DNA of 64,000 nucleotides from Tetracentron sinense (lineage: Eukaryota; Streptophyta; Magnoliopsida; Trochodendrales; Trochodendraceae), in contig CM026570.1 of the NCBI GenBank assembly GCA_015143295.1, positions 20,529,250 through 20,593,249 on the forward strand. Direction: 5' to 3'. Below the pieces are notes generated by a model. It was given only the letters and a program-made list of their open reading frames with translations, had not been told where the DNA came from and ran no database searches. A program made the translations under genes and the position numbers. This document shows, piece after piece, positions 20,481 to 32,440 of this stretch; position 1 is the first letter of the stretch; each line of letters begins with the position of its first letter.

Positions 20481-23353
20481 GTCTCTCTTTGATTCATTTC
20501 TTTTCAATTTTTGTGATACTCGAGTTAGACTGGGAACAAAATGCATGACTATGTAAATTCATATTTTCAAATTTTTTCAATTTCTGTGATACTCGAGTTT
20601 AAAAAAAATTAATTAGGGCTAATCTATAATTCATTAGGGCTTACAGGATTTTGAATTAGGGCTAATCTATTAGGGATAATCTATAATTCATTAGGATTTA
20701 GGGCTAATGTATTCATATCGTGGGCTAATCTATTCATTAGGTCTAATCTATAATTCTTAGGTCTAATCTATTCATTGTGATTGAACTCGGAGAGAGTTCA
20801 TTGCACCACAAGTCAACATGTGTCCATGTTAACCCCTATTAATTGTGGTTAAGATTCAGTAATCCTTATGGTTTAACAATCTAATATTTATTTTTTTTAA
20901 AATAATAAAAAAGTATTAACCTTAAGGGTTAAAAGTTTTTAACTAGAGTTTAAAGAAATTAAATATTTTTTTTTCTAGAAACTAAGGTTAAATTATTGAA
21001 CCCTAAGAGTTAGTGAATCTTAACCACAATTAATAGGAGATAAAAGGGCATGTGTTGACCTGTGGGTGACACTAAACTCTCCCCAAATTCAATCACAATT
21101 GGCAGTGATTTTACCTACTCCCAAAATGTACTCCCAAACGGTTATGATTAGAGATGATGTAAGCCTTGGCTAAATCCTGACCCCTAGTGTTTAGTTATAG
21201 ACGGTTAGGATTAGTATATTTGGAGTATCTTTAGACCGTCTCAGAAAGAATTAGTAAGTATTTTTTATTTGTTTTTAATTTTTTTTTGTGGATATCATTT
21301 ACCTACCGTTTGTAACTATATGTTTTATAATCTTTAGAGAAATGGATTTTCTTTGTCTGAGTGTTCTATGGTATCAGATTCTGTTTTGGCTATGTAAATC
21401 ATTGCATTCGAAAACCTTGATAATTCATTAGGGCTTACTGGATTCTGAATTTCTAGATAGCTTTAACTAGTGTTTATTTCTTGGCAATGTGATTTCGATA
21501 TAAATTAATAGCAATCACATGATATTAATTAATCAAATATGAAAATGCTCTTTCTGTTGTATTCTCTAGAATTGAATATGATGTTAGTGAACTGCGTTCC
21601 AAGTATATATGTGTTTTGTGTTATTTTAGCTTATGTATTCTACAATCATGAATTTTGTTGCTCATGTGCAACATCACATAGAATGTTAAAAATCCTTTGT
21701 TTGTTGGGCAATGCTAGCTACACTTTCTTTAAACTTACTTTCTTTGTGCGAAAGACATGTGTTGTTGTCCTCCATTAAGAGAAAGACACGTGTTTTCAAT
21801 AAATACTCTCCAAGGGGCAAAGAGAGTGAAGATGAACCCCGTTTGAAATCAGATTATGTATTTTTGCTCTTATATACAAAATTCCAGAACCGGGACATGA
21901 GCTGATTAACACTAAATGAATTTTCAGGAATCAATTCCTGTGTTGTGTCATGTGTGGATCCCAACTGAATGAATTCAAGGCTGGGAAGTATTTAACTTAT
22001 ATTACACATTGTACTATATATATATATAACCTAACACAGATTCCATGGTCTCAAAATTGCATGGGATATTTAAAAGCCACTTGGGAAAGGATAGAGGTTC
22101 TGAAAGTCATGGGTTGAAGCTTGCTTTTGCGGTCCTCAAGGTGTATGAATAAGGCAACTGTTGCTGAAGATTAGAAATTTTAAGTTTTTAGGGACCAAAA
22201 GGAAAATGCAATGAGGACTTGAATGAGATGGGATCCACTTGGTTATCTTTTTTTCCTAGTCACTCATTTTTTTTCGACTTGGGATTGGGTCCCATCTCGG
22301 CCACCATTGTCTTTATAGATTGAATGATAAAAGAGAACCCATGCTTAAAATTTCTCTCAAATTAAATTGAGATTGAATTTGATTAAATTGAATGTTGTTT
22401 TTCTTTTCAGGTTAGTAGGTAATTCTTTGGATACATTAAGTACCCAGTTCCCGCTCTTCTATACTTTGTATAGTACATGACGAAACCCTGTGGTCTATAT
22501 TAACTATTTAAACTGCTTAGAGATGTTTATTTACTATGTTATGAATGTGTTAGTTTCTTCATATGTCTATGTTGGAGCATGATAATGTATTAATTACATT
22601 ATCATGTGGACGGATGGGATGTATGTATGGTGATTATGATGGTTGGATTTTTGTTTTGGTTTAAGTTCATAGGTAAATACACATGCATGCATTGAACCTT
22701 AGATTTTCCGTTCAAGAATCATTGCGTGACAAGTGCATTTCTTGTATCACTTATTTGGATGGATTAGTTGTTAATTATAACATTGATGAATCATTGAGGC
22801 TAAATACAGGTTAACAACTTTTCGGTCTTGTTTGTAATAAAATGTATTTGTCTGTATACGATTCTTGAATTTCCGGTTGAACAGTTTGGGAATGCATGAT
22901 ATCCAGTATAATCAGTTGCTCATGCTTTGTCTAGATTGAAGAACATTTTGTCAGTCATTTCTCTAGTTCTCTGGGTACATATTTAGACAATGTGACATGC
23001 TTGTCAGGGAAATGCTGCTAAAATATTCTTGAAATGGAACAAAGCACTTGAGCTATTGACATTTGGGGATTATGCATTCTTGAATGGGATAGGAACACCG
23101 CACCCATTAGAAGAGGAGTTGGTGATGATAAACAGCATGCATGCATACATATTGTAATTGACTGATGATATTGACCTTTTGATATTTCTCATAATAATTA
23201 CTAAGAAGGACTTAGAAATCTAATCTCATCCGTTATGGATACGAGTTGGATTGAAATGTTAATGTACTTTTTGTCTATAATTTTTTAAGAAGCACCAAAG
23301 GATAAAGTTTTAGTATCTAAGCAATTGTGAGTGTATATTTTGTATTAAATAGG
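20481..23353. other. Intron-like AT-rich interior of CACTA element
   Basis: No supported exon. 20600-20765 has irregular copies of 'gggctaatctataattcattag'; a long-TIR MITE sits at 20766-21118. The rest is AT-rich and looks like intron or decayed sequence. Confidence 0.4.
20766..21118. mobile_element. MITE with ~110-bp terminal inverted repeats
   Basis: The left arm ('gtgattgaactcggagagag...cctattaattgtggttaagat') pairs with the right arm read in reverse ('tcttaaccacaattaatagg...gggagagtttagtg..'). The arms are about 110 bp and flank a T/A-rich loop. A one-arm copy of the same family lies at 52690-52800. Superfamily not determined. Confidence 0.65.
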
Positions 23354-24552
23354 GTGTCAAAGGAATATATGAAGGAGTTCATAGAATTCGTGATGGCTCG
23401 TTGAGCGACCAATAACGACAATGATATAAAGTGTTCATGTCTCAAATGGAACAATGTGCTTTTATCAAGATAGAGTTACATCGTACAACCATATGATCTG
23501 TCATTGATTTGACTTGAATTATAAAATTTGGTTTTATCATGAGGAGGACATATTATAACACACCAGTTGTCTAAGTGTCTCAAAATCTTGACGTGCACGA
23601 CCTACATAATGAGATGGAAGATATGGTGCACGATTTGTTCGGGATCCCAAACCAAGATGAGGGTACCAGTAGTCGGGATCCCAATCCCGAGTCTAACAAA
23701 TTTTTTCAATTGATAAGGGATGCGGGACAAACTTTGTATCCAGCACATAAGAATCACACGAAGTGGTACTCCCTGAGGAGTCAACACTACTAGATACTTA
23801 CTTTCAGACAAAAAAGTGATGTCAGACTTAGGGCTTAACTATGATAAATCGATGCATGTCCCAATGATTGCGTGCTTTACTAGAAAGAGTCTGCAAACAA
23901 GCAAGCATGCGACGTCTGTGGTGAATCAATATGGAAAGTAGGGGATGATCAAGTAGAACGCAAGAAGAAAACTCCGGCAAAGATTTTGCGTCAATTCCAG
24001 TTGAGACACAGGTTAAAAAGGTTGTTCATGTCGTCCAAGACTGCTTCTGAAATGAGATGGTATGATGAGGTTAAGGCATCCTGTAGACTCACTGGCTTGA
24101 AAAAATTTGGATAAAAAGTATCATCTTTTTGCTTTAGATGCTCGTAATGTCAGACTTGGGTTGGCGAGTGATGACTTCAACCCATTTAGGATGATGAGTA
24201 TTGCTCACAGCACATGACCTATGATTCTTTTTCCTTACAACTTACTACCGTGGATGTGCATGAAGCAGTTGAACCTCATTTTGTACTTTCTTATTCCTGG
24301 TCCCTCCGAGCTAGGAAATGTCATTGATGTCTACATAAGGCCTTTAGTCGAGGAGTTGAGGGACTTGTGGGAGAATGGGTTTCCAACTTATGATGCGTCA
24401 AAAAAGGAGACATTTGTTGAAAAAGAATTTAGACCATTAGTGACTTCCTAGGGAATGCCATGTTGTTAGGTTGGAGCACGAAATGAAAGTTGATATGCCT
24501 TTCATGCCATAAGGACACATGCAATTGAAACTTGTCCAAGAGCAGGAAGAAT
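23354..24552 (+). pseudogene. CACTA transposase (TNP2-type) remnant
   Basis: Across several frames: 'EYMKEFIEFVMAR' and 'NDIKCSCLKWNNV' (transposase-associated N-terminal domain, 23354-23465); 'EMEDMVHDLFG' and 'NKFFQLIRDAGQTLYPAHK' (23605-23760); 'CDVCGESIWKVGDDQVERKK' region and 'KTPAKILRQFQLRHRLKRLF' (23910-24030); 'RLGLASDDFNPFRMMSIAHS' (24150-24215); 'NLLPWMCMKQLNLILYFLIP' (24240-24300); 'IDVYIRPLVEELRDLWENGF' (24325-24385); 'GWSTK', 'LSCHKDTC' (24465-24530). Order and wording match the catalytic TNP2 family. Stops and frameshifts interrupt it and the C-terminal part is missing where the tandem array begins. Confidence 0.85.
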
Positions 24553-25452
24553 ATGGAATTCGGCCTACTCGGTCCCAAATTGGGCAAACGAACACAGAAG
24601 CCCTCGAACCCAATTCTCACACTTAGGTTATGTCGAAATACACACGTTAGAAGAAACCGCACCAAAAACTGGGTCCTAGTTAGGATTTGGTGTGCGGTTG
24701 TAGGTTTAGGCCTAAGTATTCTTGAAAAGTATCGAATTCAATCTACTCGGTACCCAAATCTAGAAAATGAGCTCAGACTCCCTCGAAACCAAATCCCACA
24801 CTTAGGTTATGTTGAAATACACGCATTAGAAGAAACAACATAAAAAACTGGGTCCCGGTTAGGATTTGGTGCACAGTTGTAGGTTTAGGCCTAAGTATTC
24901 TTAATAAAGTATCAAATTCAGCCTACTCGGTGCCCAAATCGGGCAAATGAGCTCGGAATCCCTTGAACCCAATTCCACACTCAGGTTATGTCGAAATAAA
25001 TGCATTAGAAGAAACAGTATAAAAAACTAGGTCCTGGTTAGGATTTGGTGCGCGGTTGTAGGTTTAGGCCTAAGTATTCTTGAAAAGTAATGAATTCGGC
25101 ATACTCGGTGTCCAAATCGGGCAAATGAGCTCGGAATCCCTCGAAACGAATTCCTACACTTAGGTTATGTCGAAATACATGCGTTAGAAGCATTAAAAAT
25201 CGGGCCCCGATTAAGATTTGATATGCAGTTGTAGGTTTAGGCCTAAGTATTCTTGAAAAGTAGCGAATTTGGACTACTCAATGCCCAAATTGGGCAAACA
25301 AGCTAGAAATCCTTCGAAACCAATTCTCACACTTAGGTTATGTCAAATACACGCATTAGAAGAAATTGCATAAAAAATTGGGTCTTAGTTAGGATTTGGA
25401 GCGCGGTTGTAGGTATAGACCTAAGTATTCTTTAAAAAGTAGGGAATTTGGA
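24553..25452. repeat. Tandem array, ~178-bp unit, five copies
   Basis: The phrase 'ctactcgg' recurs at 24565, 24743, 24923, 25101 and 25274 (variant), with spacings 178, 180, 178 and 173. Each unit also holds 'acttaggttatgtcgaaatac', 'gttagaagaaa' and 'ggtttaggcctaagtattc'. The array starts abruptly inside TNP2 coding sequence. Confidence 0.85.
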
Positions 25453-25697
25453 CTCCTTAGTGATGAAATCCCTAGACTTTTATGTTTTTAAACTCTATGT
25501 ATGAAAAATCTGGTATTGGTTTGCATGTTAGTGATGAAATGCTTAGACTTTTATGTGTTTAAACTCTATGTATGAAATCCTTAAATTTTATTATTTCGAT
25601 ATTATAATAATAAATTTTATTTTCTTGTTTTTGTAAGAGGGAGCCGGAATCATACACTTGTCTGGTTTCAAACTAACAGGAGGGGAGACAACAGAAG
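25453..25697. other. Spacer with short direct repeat
   Basis: A 45-bp segment ('gtgatgaaat..cctagacttttatg..tttaaactctatgtatgaaa') occurs twice (about 25450-25507 and 25530-25578). Nothing else recognised. Confidence 0.5.
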
Positions 25698-27149
25698 TTT
25701 CACACCCCAAATTCCCCCTATGAGAATTTGGAACTTTGGCACATGACTTACTTATCATACCATCCTGTTAGAAGCAATAAAGGCATACTAAATTTTGAAC
25801 TTAAGAATTTCATCAATTAACTAACATTTAATATTTCAAACAAACTTCAATTTAAAATTCCTAATCAACTGAACATAAATAAATTGAATCATCCTTCATG
25901 ATCATTAACCGTCAAACTCAACTAAACATAAATCCAGAGTAATCTTCTATTTCAATTCCTTTATAATTCAAACCACCACTAATAAACCAAAACTCACTAA
26001 AATATGACCATCAATCAAGATCTCATTCTTCTTCGGGATGATCACCTTCTGGTTCTCTGATGTACACTTTCTCTTCGCACTGTCTGGGTGCACAATTATC
26101 AAAACCAAAACCTACCGACAATAAAGTTATCGGCTGAGTAACAAGTTACTCCGCGTATATAACAGACCATAGTAAACAATATCATAAACATTAATATGCA
26201 TACATTTAACATTTCAACTTCAATTCACATACATAAATCAGAGTGCGGAAAAACATATTGGTATATTATGTCATTTACTTTCTTACTTTATTGTTTTATC
26301 AAAGCAAGTCAACATGAATTACTCGATAAATTAAAATACTGTTTTACCTTATATGGAAATGGGTTACTATATTTTACTTACCGACTTTCCACCATTCGCA
26401 CATTATCCGGTGCGGATAACTTACTTAGCACATTATCTGGTGCGACGACTTACTTTATCATAATTATCGTTTTTTTATGGTAGTTGGTCCATGCAAAACT
26501 CATCATACATCAATATTTTAGGGTGTCTTTTTCTCTCTTATTTACTCACTTACTTGCTTACTTTGGCTTTGTCTTACTTGTGTCCTTATTAGTGCCCTTA
26601 ATTTCTTCTTTATAAATGTGCATGTTTTACAATAGTGAGTGGACAGTGATACACCCTTGGTTAAATTATACCTAAGACTATTAGTCAAAGGCCATAGGAA
26701 ACTCATCATAGCGTCCCATTCCACTATGTTAACAGACCTAAGCAAGCAAGACTCTTATCAAAGGTTCCTTTACCTAAGAATAGATCACGTATAACGATAC
26801 AAAATAAACACAAAACAACATTTATAGTTCCAACAATTTAACATGCTTTATTCACAGTTTATTTTTCAATATGCATAATTCACAATTTAATTTAAATATC
26901 AACAACATCATTTTAATCAAGATCAAAATCATGAATACATTACATAATTTATCAATCATAATTCTCAGAGAGCATATCCAAAAATCACACTAGCATGTAG
27001 CTAGCCCTAATTTCACAAAAAGTCCACATCCATCATTAAGATATTCCATACATTCAATTCCAATCCATTCCTCTAAATACATTCACATACCTCCATAATA
27101 GATTCTCAATCCCCTTGTTGAAACATGAACAAAATATACACATGGTTAT
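25698..27149 (-). repeat. Tekay/Del-like LTR 'e', 3' part
   Basis: Starts on plus as tttcacaccccaaattcccc, a mutated TGTCACACCCC end, and shares landmarks with the other Tekay-like LTRs of this region ('aaacctaccgacaataa', 'ggctgagtaac', 'cgcgtatataacag'). It is interrupted at 27150 and resumes at 35227. Confidence 0.6.
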
Positions 27150-27360
27150 TGTAGAACCCCGAAACTTTTCGTGGCTAATGGATAGTGTTTTCATGGCCAA
27201 ATGGCCTTCACGTATTGAATTTAGTACTTTATGAGAAAATGGTTATTAGCAACCCATGGGCAGCGTGAAGAAGGGGGTTTAGTACCCTAAGAATGATGAA
27301 AATGGAGTTGGAAACACCCAAGGAAGTCTGCAGGATGAAAATGCAGAAAAACTGGGGAGT

Positions 27361-27735
27361 GCGATCGATCGCAGGTGAGGTGCGATCAATAGCATGCAGT
27401 GGGAAATGGGTTCCAGACCTTCGGGTTCATGTGTGATAGATGGTCTTCATGTGCGATAAATTGCATGGATTTGCGATTGATCGTAAAAGCATACGATCGA
27501 TCCCATGCAGGTGAATTTGGCCAAAAACATTTTGGTTCATATGCGATAGATCACTCCAGGTGCGATAGATCGCACTGGTGGTGTGCGATCGATCGCAGGA
27601 GTGTGCGATCGATCGCATACAGGGAAAAATCTTGACAAAACTTTCAGAATTAAGTGTGACAGATCGCTCCCATGTGCGATCGATCGCACTGGGTCTGCGA
27701 TTGATCCTAGTTGGTGTGCGATCGATTGCATGCGG
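27361..27735. promoter_or_regulatory. TGCGATCGATCGCA palindrome array, LTR 'b'
   Basis: About twelve copies of tgcgatcgatcgca or decayed forms in 375 bp, ending 36 bp before a TATA-like sequence at about 27771. Because the unit is self-complementary, open frames on both strands read as repeated 'CDRS' or 'RSIA' peptides; these are artefacts. Confidence 0.75.
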
Positions 27736-28649
27736 GTGCTGAATCCAGATTTAAGGGTTTTTAACCCTTTGCCTATCAATAAGGGTTACATTTGGGGGTT
27801 TTGGATTACCCTAAACCTAAAAGGAGAGATTGAGAGATAAAGGAGAAGGAAGATTAAGGAGAAACCAAGGAAGGGTTTTGGATTAAAGATCAATGGGGAG
27901 CTCAAGTTAAGGTGGATCTTCCTCGTCCAACAAGGATTCCCTCCTTAAGTTGGTTTGACTTCGTCAAGCTTGGGATTTCCAAATCAAGAGGGTTTTCTCC
28001 AAAGTTAAGGGTTTATCATTAAGGTTAGTACACCCTTCTAGTTGGCTTTAGTGATAACCTAGGTTTTTCCTTTAAGAATGCTTGTGGTTTGATCTCATAT
28101 ATATTCCCTCTTTTTAATATGCACAAATTGCCCTAAAAGAACAAGATGAATTAAATGGTTGTAGATGTATGGGATGTGGATGGTTGATGCGATTGGATGC
28201 CATGTGGATGTAATGATTGTTGTCTGAAGAAAAGGGTGGAAGGGCAAAGTATCCATAATGCACATACACAAGGTGTTTGATGAAATATTTGCTTGGAAAA
28301 TACAAGTTAAAAATTAAAGGAATTATTGCATATCATATGTTTGATGAATTGCATGAATGAGGACTAAACTAAGGAAATGAAAACATGATTTAAGGGTTTT
28401 TCCCAATTGGTAAATGTAAACGAAATGTTCCATATGCTCCTTCAAAGCAAATCATATGTCTATGGGATGGTCGAATTGCTATATGATGTTTATTGTTCAT
28501 GTCATTACGATCTCACCAATTGTTAAGCATGCATGATCATGTCATTGTGAATTATGATTTCCACGACTTGCTACACACAAGCAAACCAAGGTTTTCTTTT
28601 AAGCACGAAGAATTGCATTGACAAGTGAAACTCACAAGTAAATGAAAAT

Positions 28650-28910
28650 GTCAAGGAGGTTGGTAGCCCCTGTTAAGGGTGCTAATCTCTTGCTCAAAAA
28701 ATTGCTCACAAGTTATTGGATTGTCAAGGAGATTGATAGCCCAGGGTTGTGCGAGTACTAATCTCTTGCTCACAAGAAGGTCTCACAAGTATAGTAGATT
28801 GTTAAGGAGGTTGGTAGCCCAGGGTTGTGTGGGTGCTAACCTCTTGCTCACAAGTCAAGGAGATTGGAAGCCCAAGGTTGTACGGGTACTAATCTCTGGC
28901 TCACAAGGAC
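28650..28910. repeat. Four-copy tandem repeat in LTR 'b'
   Basis: The unit is about 60-65 bp: 'tcaaggaggttggtagcccagggttgtgcgggtgctaatctcttgctcacaag'. Copies begin near 28651, 28723, 28803 and 28856. It is followed by shorter 'ctcacaagaa' repeats up to 28990. Confidence 0.8.
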
Positions 28911-29490
28911 AATTCACAAGGAAATCTCATAAGAACTCATAAGGAAAAATCTCACAAGAACTTACAAGAATCTCACAAGACTCATAAGAACCACAGATGA
29001 TGCTTTTCTTGCACGAGAATTATGATATGACGAATGATATCGTATGTTACTTTAAGAATGAATTATGAACTGCATTCTTTTAAATATTTGCTTATGATGT
29101 TATGCTCATTATCACTATTGTTAGCTAAGAGCTTGTACTCGCTGAGTATTCCATACTCAACTGTAATTTTATGTCGGTAGGTACACAGGTCCCTTTTGAT
29201 ATTTGTGCTCCGGGTCCTTGGGTTGAGGAGGACTATGGCGAGGAAGAACCCTATGTAGAACAGGTGGAGGTGAGGGACTTAGATAGCTGTCTATTCCTTG
29301 AGGACTATTGAGAGGGAGAGAGAGTTGTATGACTTTTGTTTTTTGATAGGTGGGCATGTCCACCTTTACCATTTATGTTTTGTATAAAATTTAGAATACT
29401 GGTCACGTGTATATATAGAAAAAAAAATTTGGTTGACGTTTCCACATTGTTTTAGCTTCCGCGCTCTGTATCATGTTCATATTACAAGGA

Positions 29491-31061
29491 AAGTGTTCAA
29501 ATTTCGAAACACCTTTGAGACAAGTTACAAGCAAAGTGTTCAAGTTTCGGAACACCTTAGAGACGAAGTATAAACTTTACAAGCAAGGTGTTCATCCATT
29601 CGGAACACCTTTGAGACGAATTCCAACTTTACAAGCAAAGTGCTCATCCTTTCAAAACACCTTTAAGACAAATTCCAACTTTACAAGCTTTACAAGCAAA
29701 GCCTTTAACCCCTTGAGTCCTTTGAGCAACTTTACAAGAAAGGTATTACACCCTTGGATTCAAAACAAAATCCTCTTTCAAAACAAAATCCTTCCTTGAA
29801 TCAAACTTTGAGCCAAAACCCTTTTCAAAGCAAAATCCCTCTTTGAGCCAAAAACACTTATTTTCATACTTTTATTTGAACAAAAACTTGGACATACAAG
29901 TTCTTGTGAGCATATATCAAGTGTGAACAAAACAAGCAAGGATCTTAAAGCGTATAAGCACAAAATCATTGTTTAAAAGTTATCAAGGTCATGGACCTTG
30001 ATTCACCAAGAACAATACCCTAAAACCTACTCCTATTGATGAAATATAACAAAACTAGGTTTAGTAGAGTGTATCTACCTTTCTTAAACCAAATCCTTTT
30101 TGTTTAGCACTTTAGAAAGTTGGAGAAGCGAGATCCGATCTTTGGGAAGCAAAAACGTCCTTCACCAATGACCTAGGTTCAAACCCTAGCTTCTCTCTCT
30201 TTTCTCTCTCTAAAAACCCTCCAAAAATTTCTTAGAGGGTTTGTGAAACCATTAGGCCACGAAATGGCCTTTATATAGGTGTTTGGGTTTTGGCCAAAGA
30301 CCCAAACACCCTTAAAATATCCCCCAAGATTGGCTACAGGCTAAAATAGCCATTACCGGTCAACCAGATATTGCACTCAATCGACTGGATAGTTTAGGAG
30401 GTTCTGGAAAAAACCACACCGCTCGACCAGATTTTTCATTTGGTCAACTGGATTTGCATTCGGTCGACTGGCTGTGTCCTTTTTTTCCCTCGCTTGATGT
30501 TTCGATCATAACTTTTGAGTCGCTTATTGGATTTAGGTGATTCAATTGGCGTTGAACTCAAAATTCAAAGGAGAATAATTTTGTGTCTGATGTACAAATC
30601 CTAATTCGGAGTCCTTAATGGTATAAACAGTCCCTAAAATTGACTGTTCTTGGAATGAATTCTAGCAGATCTATCTTCAGAAAACTAACCTTAAACCTAA
30701 CTTCGACTCAAAAAATGGAAAAGTGTCAATCATGAACATCGAAGAGGGTTTCGATATCTTTCTAATGGCTTAAGAATCATTCAATTTCGATCAACGGTGA
30801 TAAAAATAGAGTTCCCTCAAGTTGAGGGTATGTTAAGACATCCCTCTTCTTTTCGCACTTAGAACACTTTGAGTGCTTTCACACTTTCTTACCTTGGGTC
30901 CAGCACCCTACTCAGAGGTCATAGATTTCTAAACCATACCAAGGTGATCATTGAACACCTACTAACATGCATGAGAGGCCTTGGCCTCTTTATGCCTCAT
31001 GCGCTAGCACTATTCACCGCACTATTCATAGTACAGTGAACTCGGGTTCCGGGGTTCTACA
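29491..31061 (-). repeat. 3' LTR of element 'd' (truncated)
   Basis: The minus strand starts TGTAGAACCCCGGAACCC at 31061 directly after the polypurine tract. It is colinear with 33617-35226 with few differences, including five copies of 'acaagcaaagtgttcat.c.ttcggaacacctttgagacg' (29500-29720). The final 620 bp found in the 5' LTR are missing. Confidence 0.75.
30356..30480. promoter_or_regulatory. GTCGACTGG palindrome array, 3' LTR 'd'
   Basis: Copies of 'caatcgactgg', 'gctcgaccag' and 'ggtcgactgg'. On the minus strand it lies about 83 bp upstream of TATATAAA (30270-30277). The 5' LTR has the same at 34490-34630. Confidence 0.7.
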
Positions 31062-31075
31062 TCCTCCCCCCTTAT
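31062..31075 (-). other. Polypurine tract of element 'd'
   Basis: Minus strand 'ataaggggggagga' immediately before the LTR start, in the context 'gatgacaaaattcttata'. This is typical of chromovirus/Tekay elements. Confidence 0.75.
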
Positions 31076-31399
31076 AAGAATTTTGTCATCAAAATTAGGA
31101 TGATACACATGCAAGCGGGGATACTTTCCCACACTTCCCTTTGCTTACCGAACTCACGAACTTAGTAACACATGGCATGACAAAGGACATGTCAATCCCT
31201 TGTTAACAACACCTGGGCTAGGCATTAGTTTCTCAGCAAGGCACTTAGGTTTTATACATGCCTGAACACTATAATCACAATACAAGAAAAACTTTCATAT
31301 CATATTATAGAATTTTATACACATATATGGCGACCAACTACCCACTCAAACATAACATCCTCTCTTTTAAAAAAAATTCTCTTTTTAAGAACTCTACAC

Positions 31400-32440
31400 C
31401 ATATCATTAGGTGCCTGGGCATCTTATCCTGACATGGGGAAGACTTGGCCCTGGTTAGCATGATGGGGCCGTTGTATGGGCTGTTGGTTAGTCTGTCGAC
31501 CTAGAGGTTTACTTCCCTGTGATCTAGCCAATGGCGGACGACTTGGACAATCTTGGATGAAGTGTCCCTAGTCACCGCAATGGTAACATGCACCTATGAG
31601 TGCACGACAATCTCCGGCCTGGTGCTTCTTCCTACAGTAATTGTAGAACTCAAACATAGGCGTCGATGATGTTGGCTGCCCCTGCCGAGTGAACTGCACA
31701 GTAGTAGTAGGGCAAGGGACTTGAGGTACAATCGGAGGCTTCTGAGCCTGTCAAAGCCCGAAGGTTTGGTATGGAGTAGTCCTGGACCTCTTCTCCAGTG
31801 GCTCTACACCACAAGACTGGCAGGTAACCCTGCCTCCCTCTTCCATGCCACTGTCTCCTTTGCCGAAGAACTCCCCGGAATTCTTCTTGGTGATCATTGC
31901 CTTGCCCACGACCTCTCCCCGACCTCTCCCCAAGTCTTTACTTGGAACAAAGAGACCTTGTCTCGGATGGAGGCCCTCAACCCTCTCTTGAACTTCCTGA
32001 TGTGCAAGTCCTCCGACGTGATCAAATGCGGGGCATATCTGGACAGTAAGATGAACTTGGCCTCATACTCAGCCATGCACATCGTTCCCTACTCTAGAGT
32101 CAAGAACTCGACCTCCTTTTGTTCTTTGACGAATGCAAGGAAAAACTGTTCATGGAATGCCTCTACGAACTCTACCCAAGTCCATAGTTCCCCTTCCTTA
32201 GTGGCATCCCTCTGCTTCTGTGTAGATCTCCACCAATGTTCGGCTTCACCTTCTAGCACAAAGGTAGCTCAATCCACCCTCTGTTCATCAGTGCAACGAA
32301 GCACCTTGAACATCTTCTCTAGCTGCATGATCCAGGCCTCGGTGACCATCAGATCAGTAGTGCCACAGAAACTCGGAGGTTATAGCTTTCTAAAAGCCTC
32401 AAGACCTGTGGTGTGGGGTACAGGCGCAACAACATGTTGC
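31400..32440 (-). pseudogene. Gag of Tekay/Del-like element 'd'
   Basis: The minus strand reads 'TDLMVTEAWIMQLEKMFKVL', a stop, 'ATFVLEGEAEHWWRSTQKQR', 'WTWVEFVEAFHEQFF', a stop, then 'MAEYEAKFILLSRYAPHL' and 'KFKRGLRASIRDKVS' (31894-32082). After a frameshift follow a Pro/Gln-rich stretch and two cysteine boxes; the second is C-x2-C-x4-H-x4-C but holds a TAG between G-D and G-H (about 31575). This is the canonical Retrotrans_gag plus zinc knuckle arrangement of plant Ty3/gypsy chromoviruses. At least three nonsense changes and one frameshift kill it. No protease 'DTGA' frame follows. Confidence 0.8.

Larger units (their letters stand above)
19810..25452 (+). mobile_element. CACTA (En/Spm-type) DNA transposon, decayed, right end not found
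   Basis: Starts CACTACAAAAA at 19810, the terminal inverted repeat of plant CACTA elements, preceded by the trinucleotide cat as possible target. 19845-20125 holds many subterminal units in both orientations ('ggcggttt', 'accgccgctaat'), the usual transposase-binding region. A pyrimidine-rich leader follows (20150-20480) with a plausible splice donor after 20300. Transposase remnants lie at 23354-24552. A matching right terminus (TTTTTGTAGTG) was not seen, so the element is truncated at or after the tandem array. Confidence 0.75.
27150..29490 (+). repeat. Tekay/Del-like LTR 'b', truncated at its 3' end
   Basis: Starts TGTAGAACCCCGAAAC. In order it shows a palindrome array (27361-27735), a TATA-like 'cctatcaataagg' (about 27772), a purine-rich leader ('gagagataaaggagaaggaag'), a four-copy tandem repeat (28650-28910), then 'gctgagtattccatactca...tgtcggtaggta', 'ccttgggttgaggagga' and a second TATA-like 'gtatatatag'. 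It runs into LTR 'd' of opposite orientation at about 29490 without a proper end. Confidence 0.65.

Noticed and set aside
25630..25645. 'gtttttgtaagag' as right terminus of the CACTA element
   Set aside because: Does not match TTTTTGTAGTG well and lacks subterminal ggcggtt units nearby.
27399..27840. Open frames on both strands with repeated CDRS / RSIAH peptides
   Set aside because: They arise from the self-complementary CGATCGATCG array; no domain and no coding bias.
28650..28990. Regularly spaced repeats resembling a CRISPR array
   Set aside because: Plant nuclear DNA; units are contiguous and diverged with no unique spacers.
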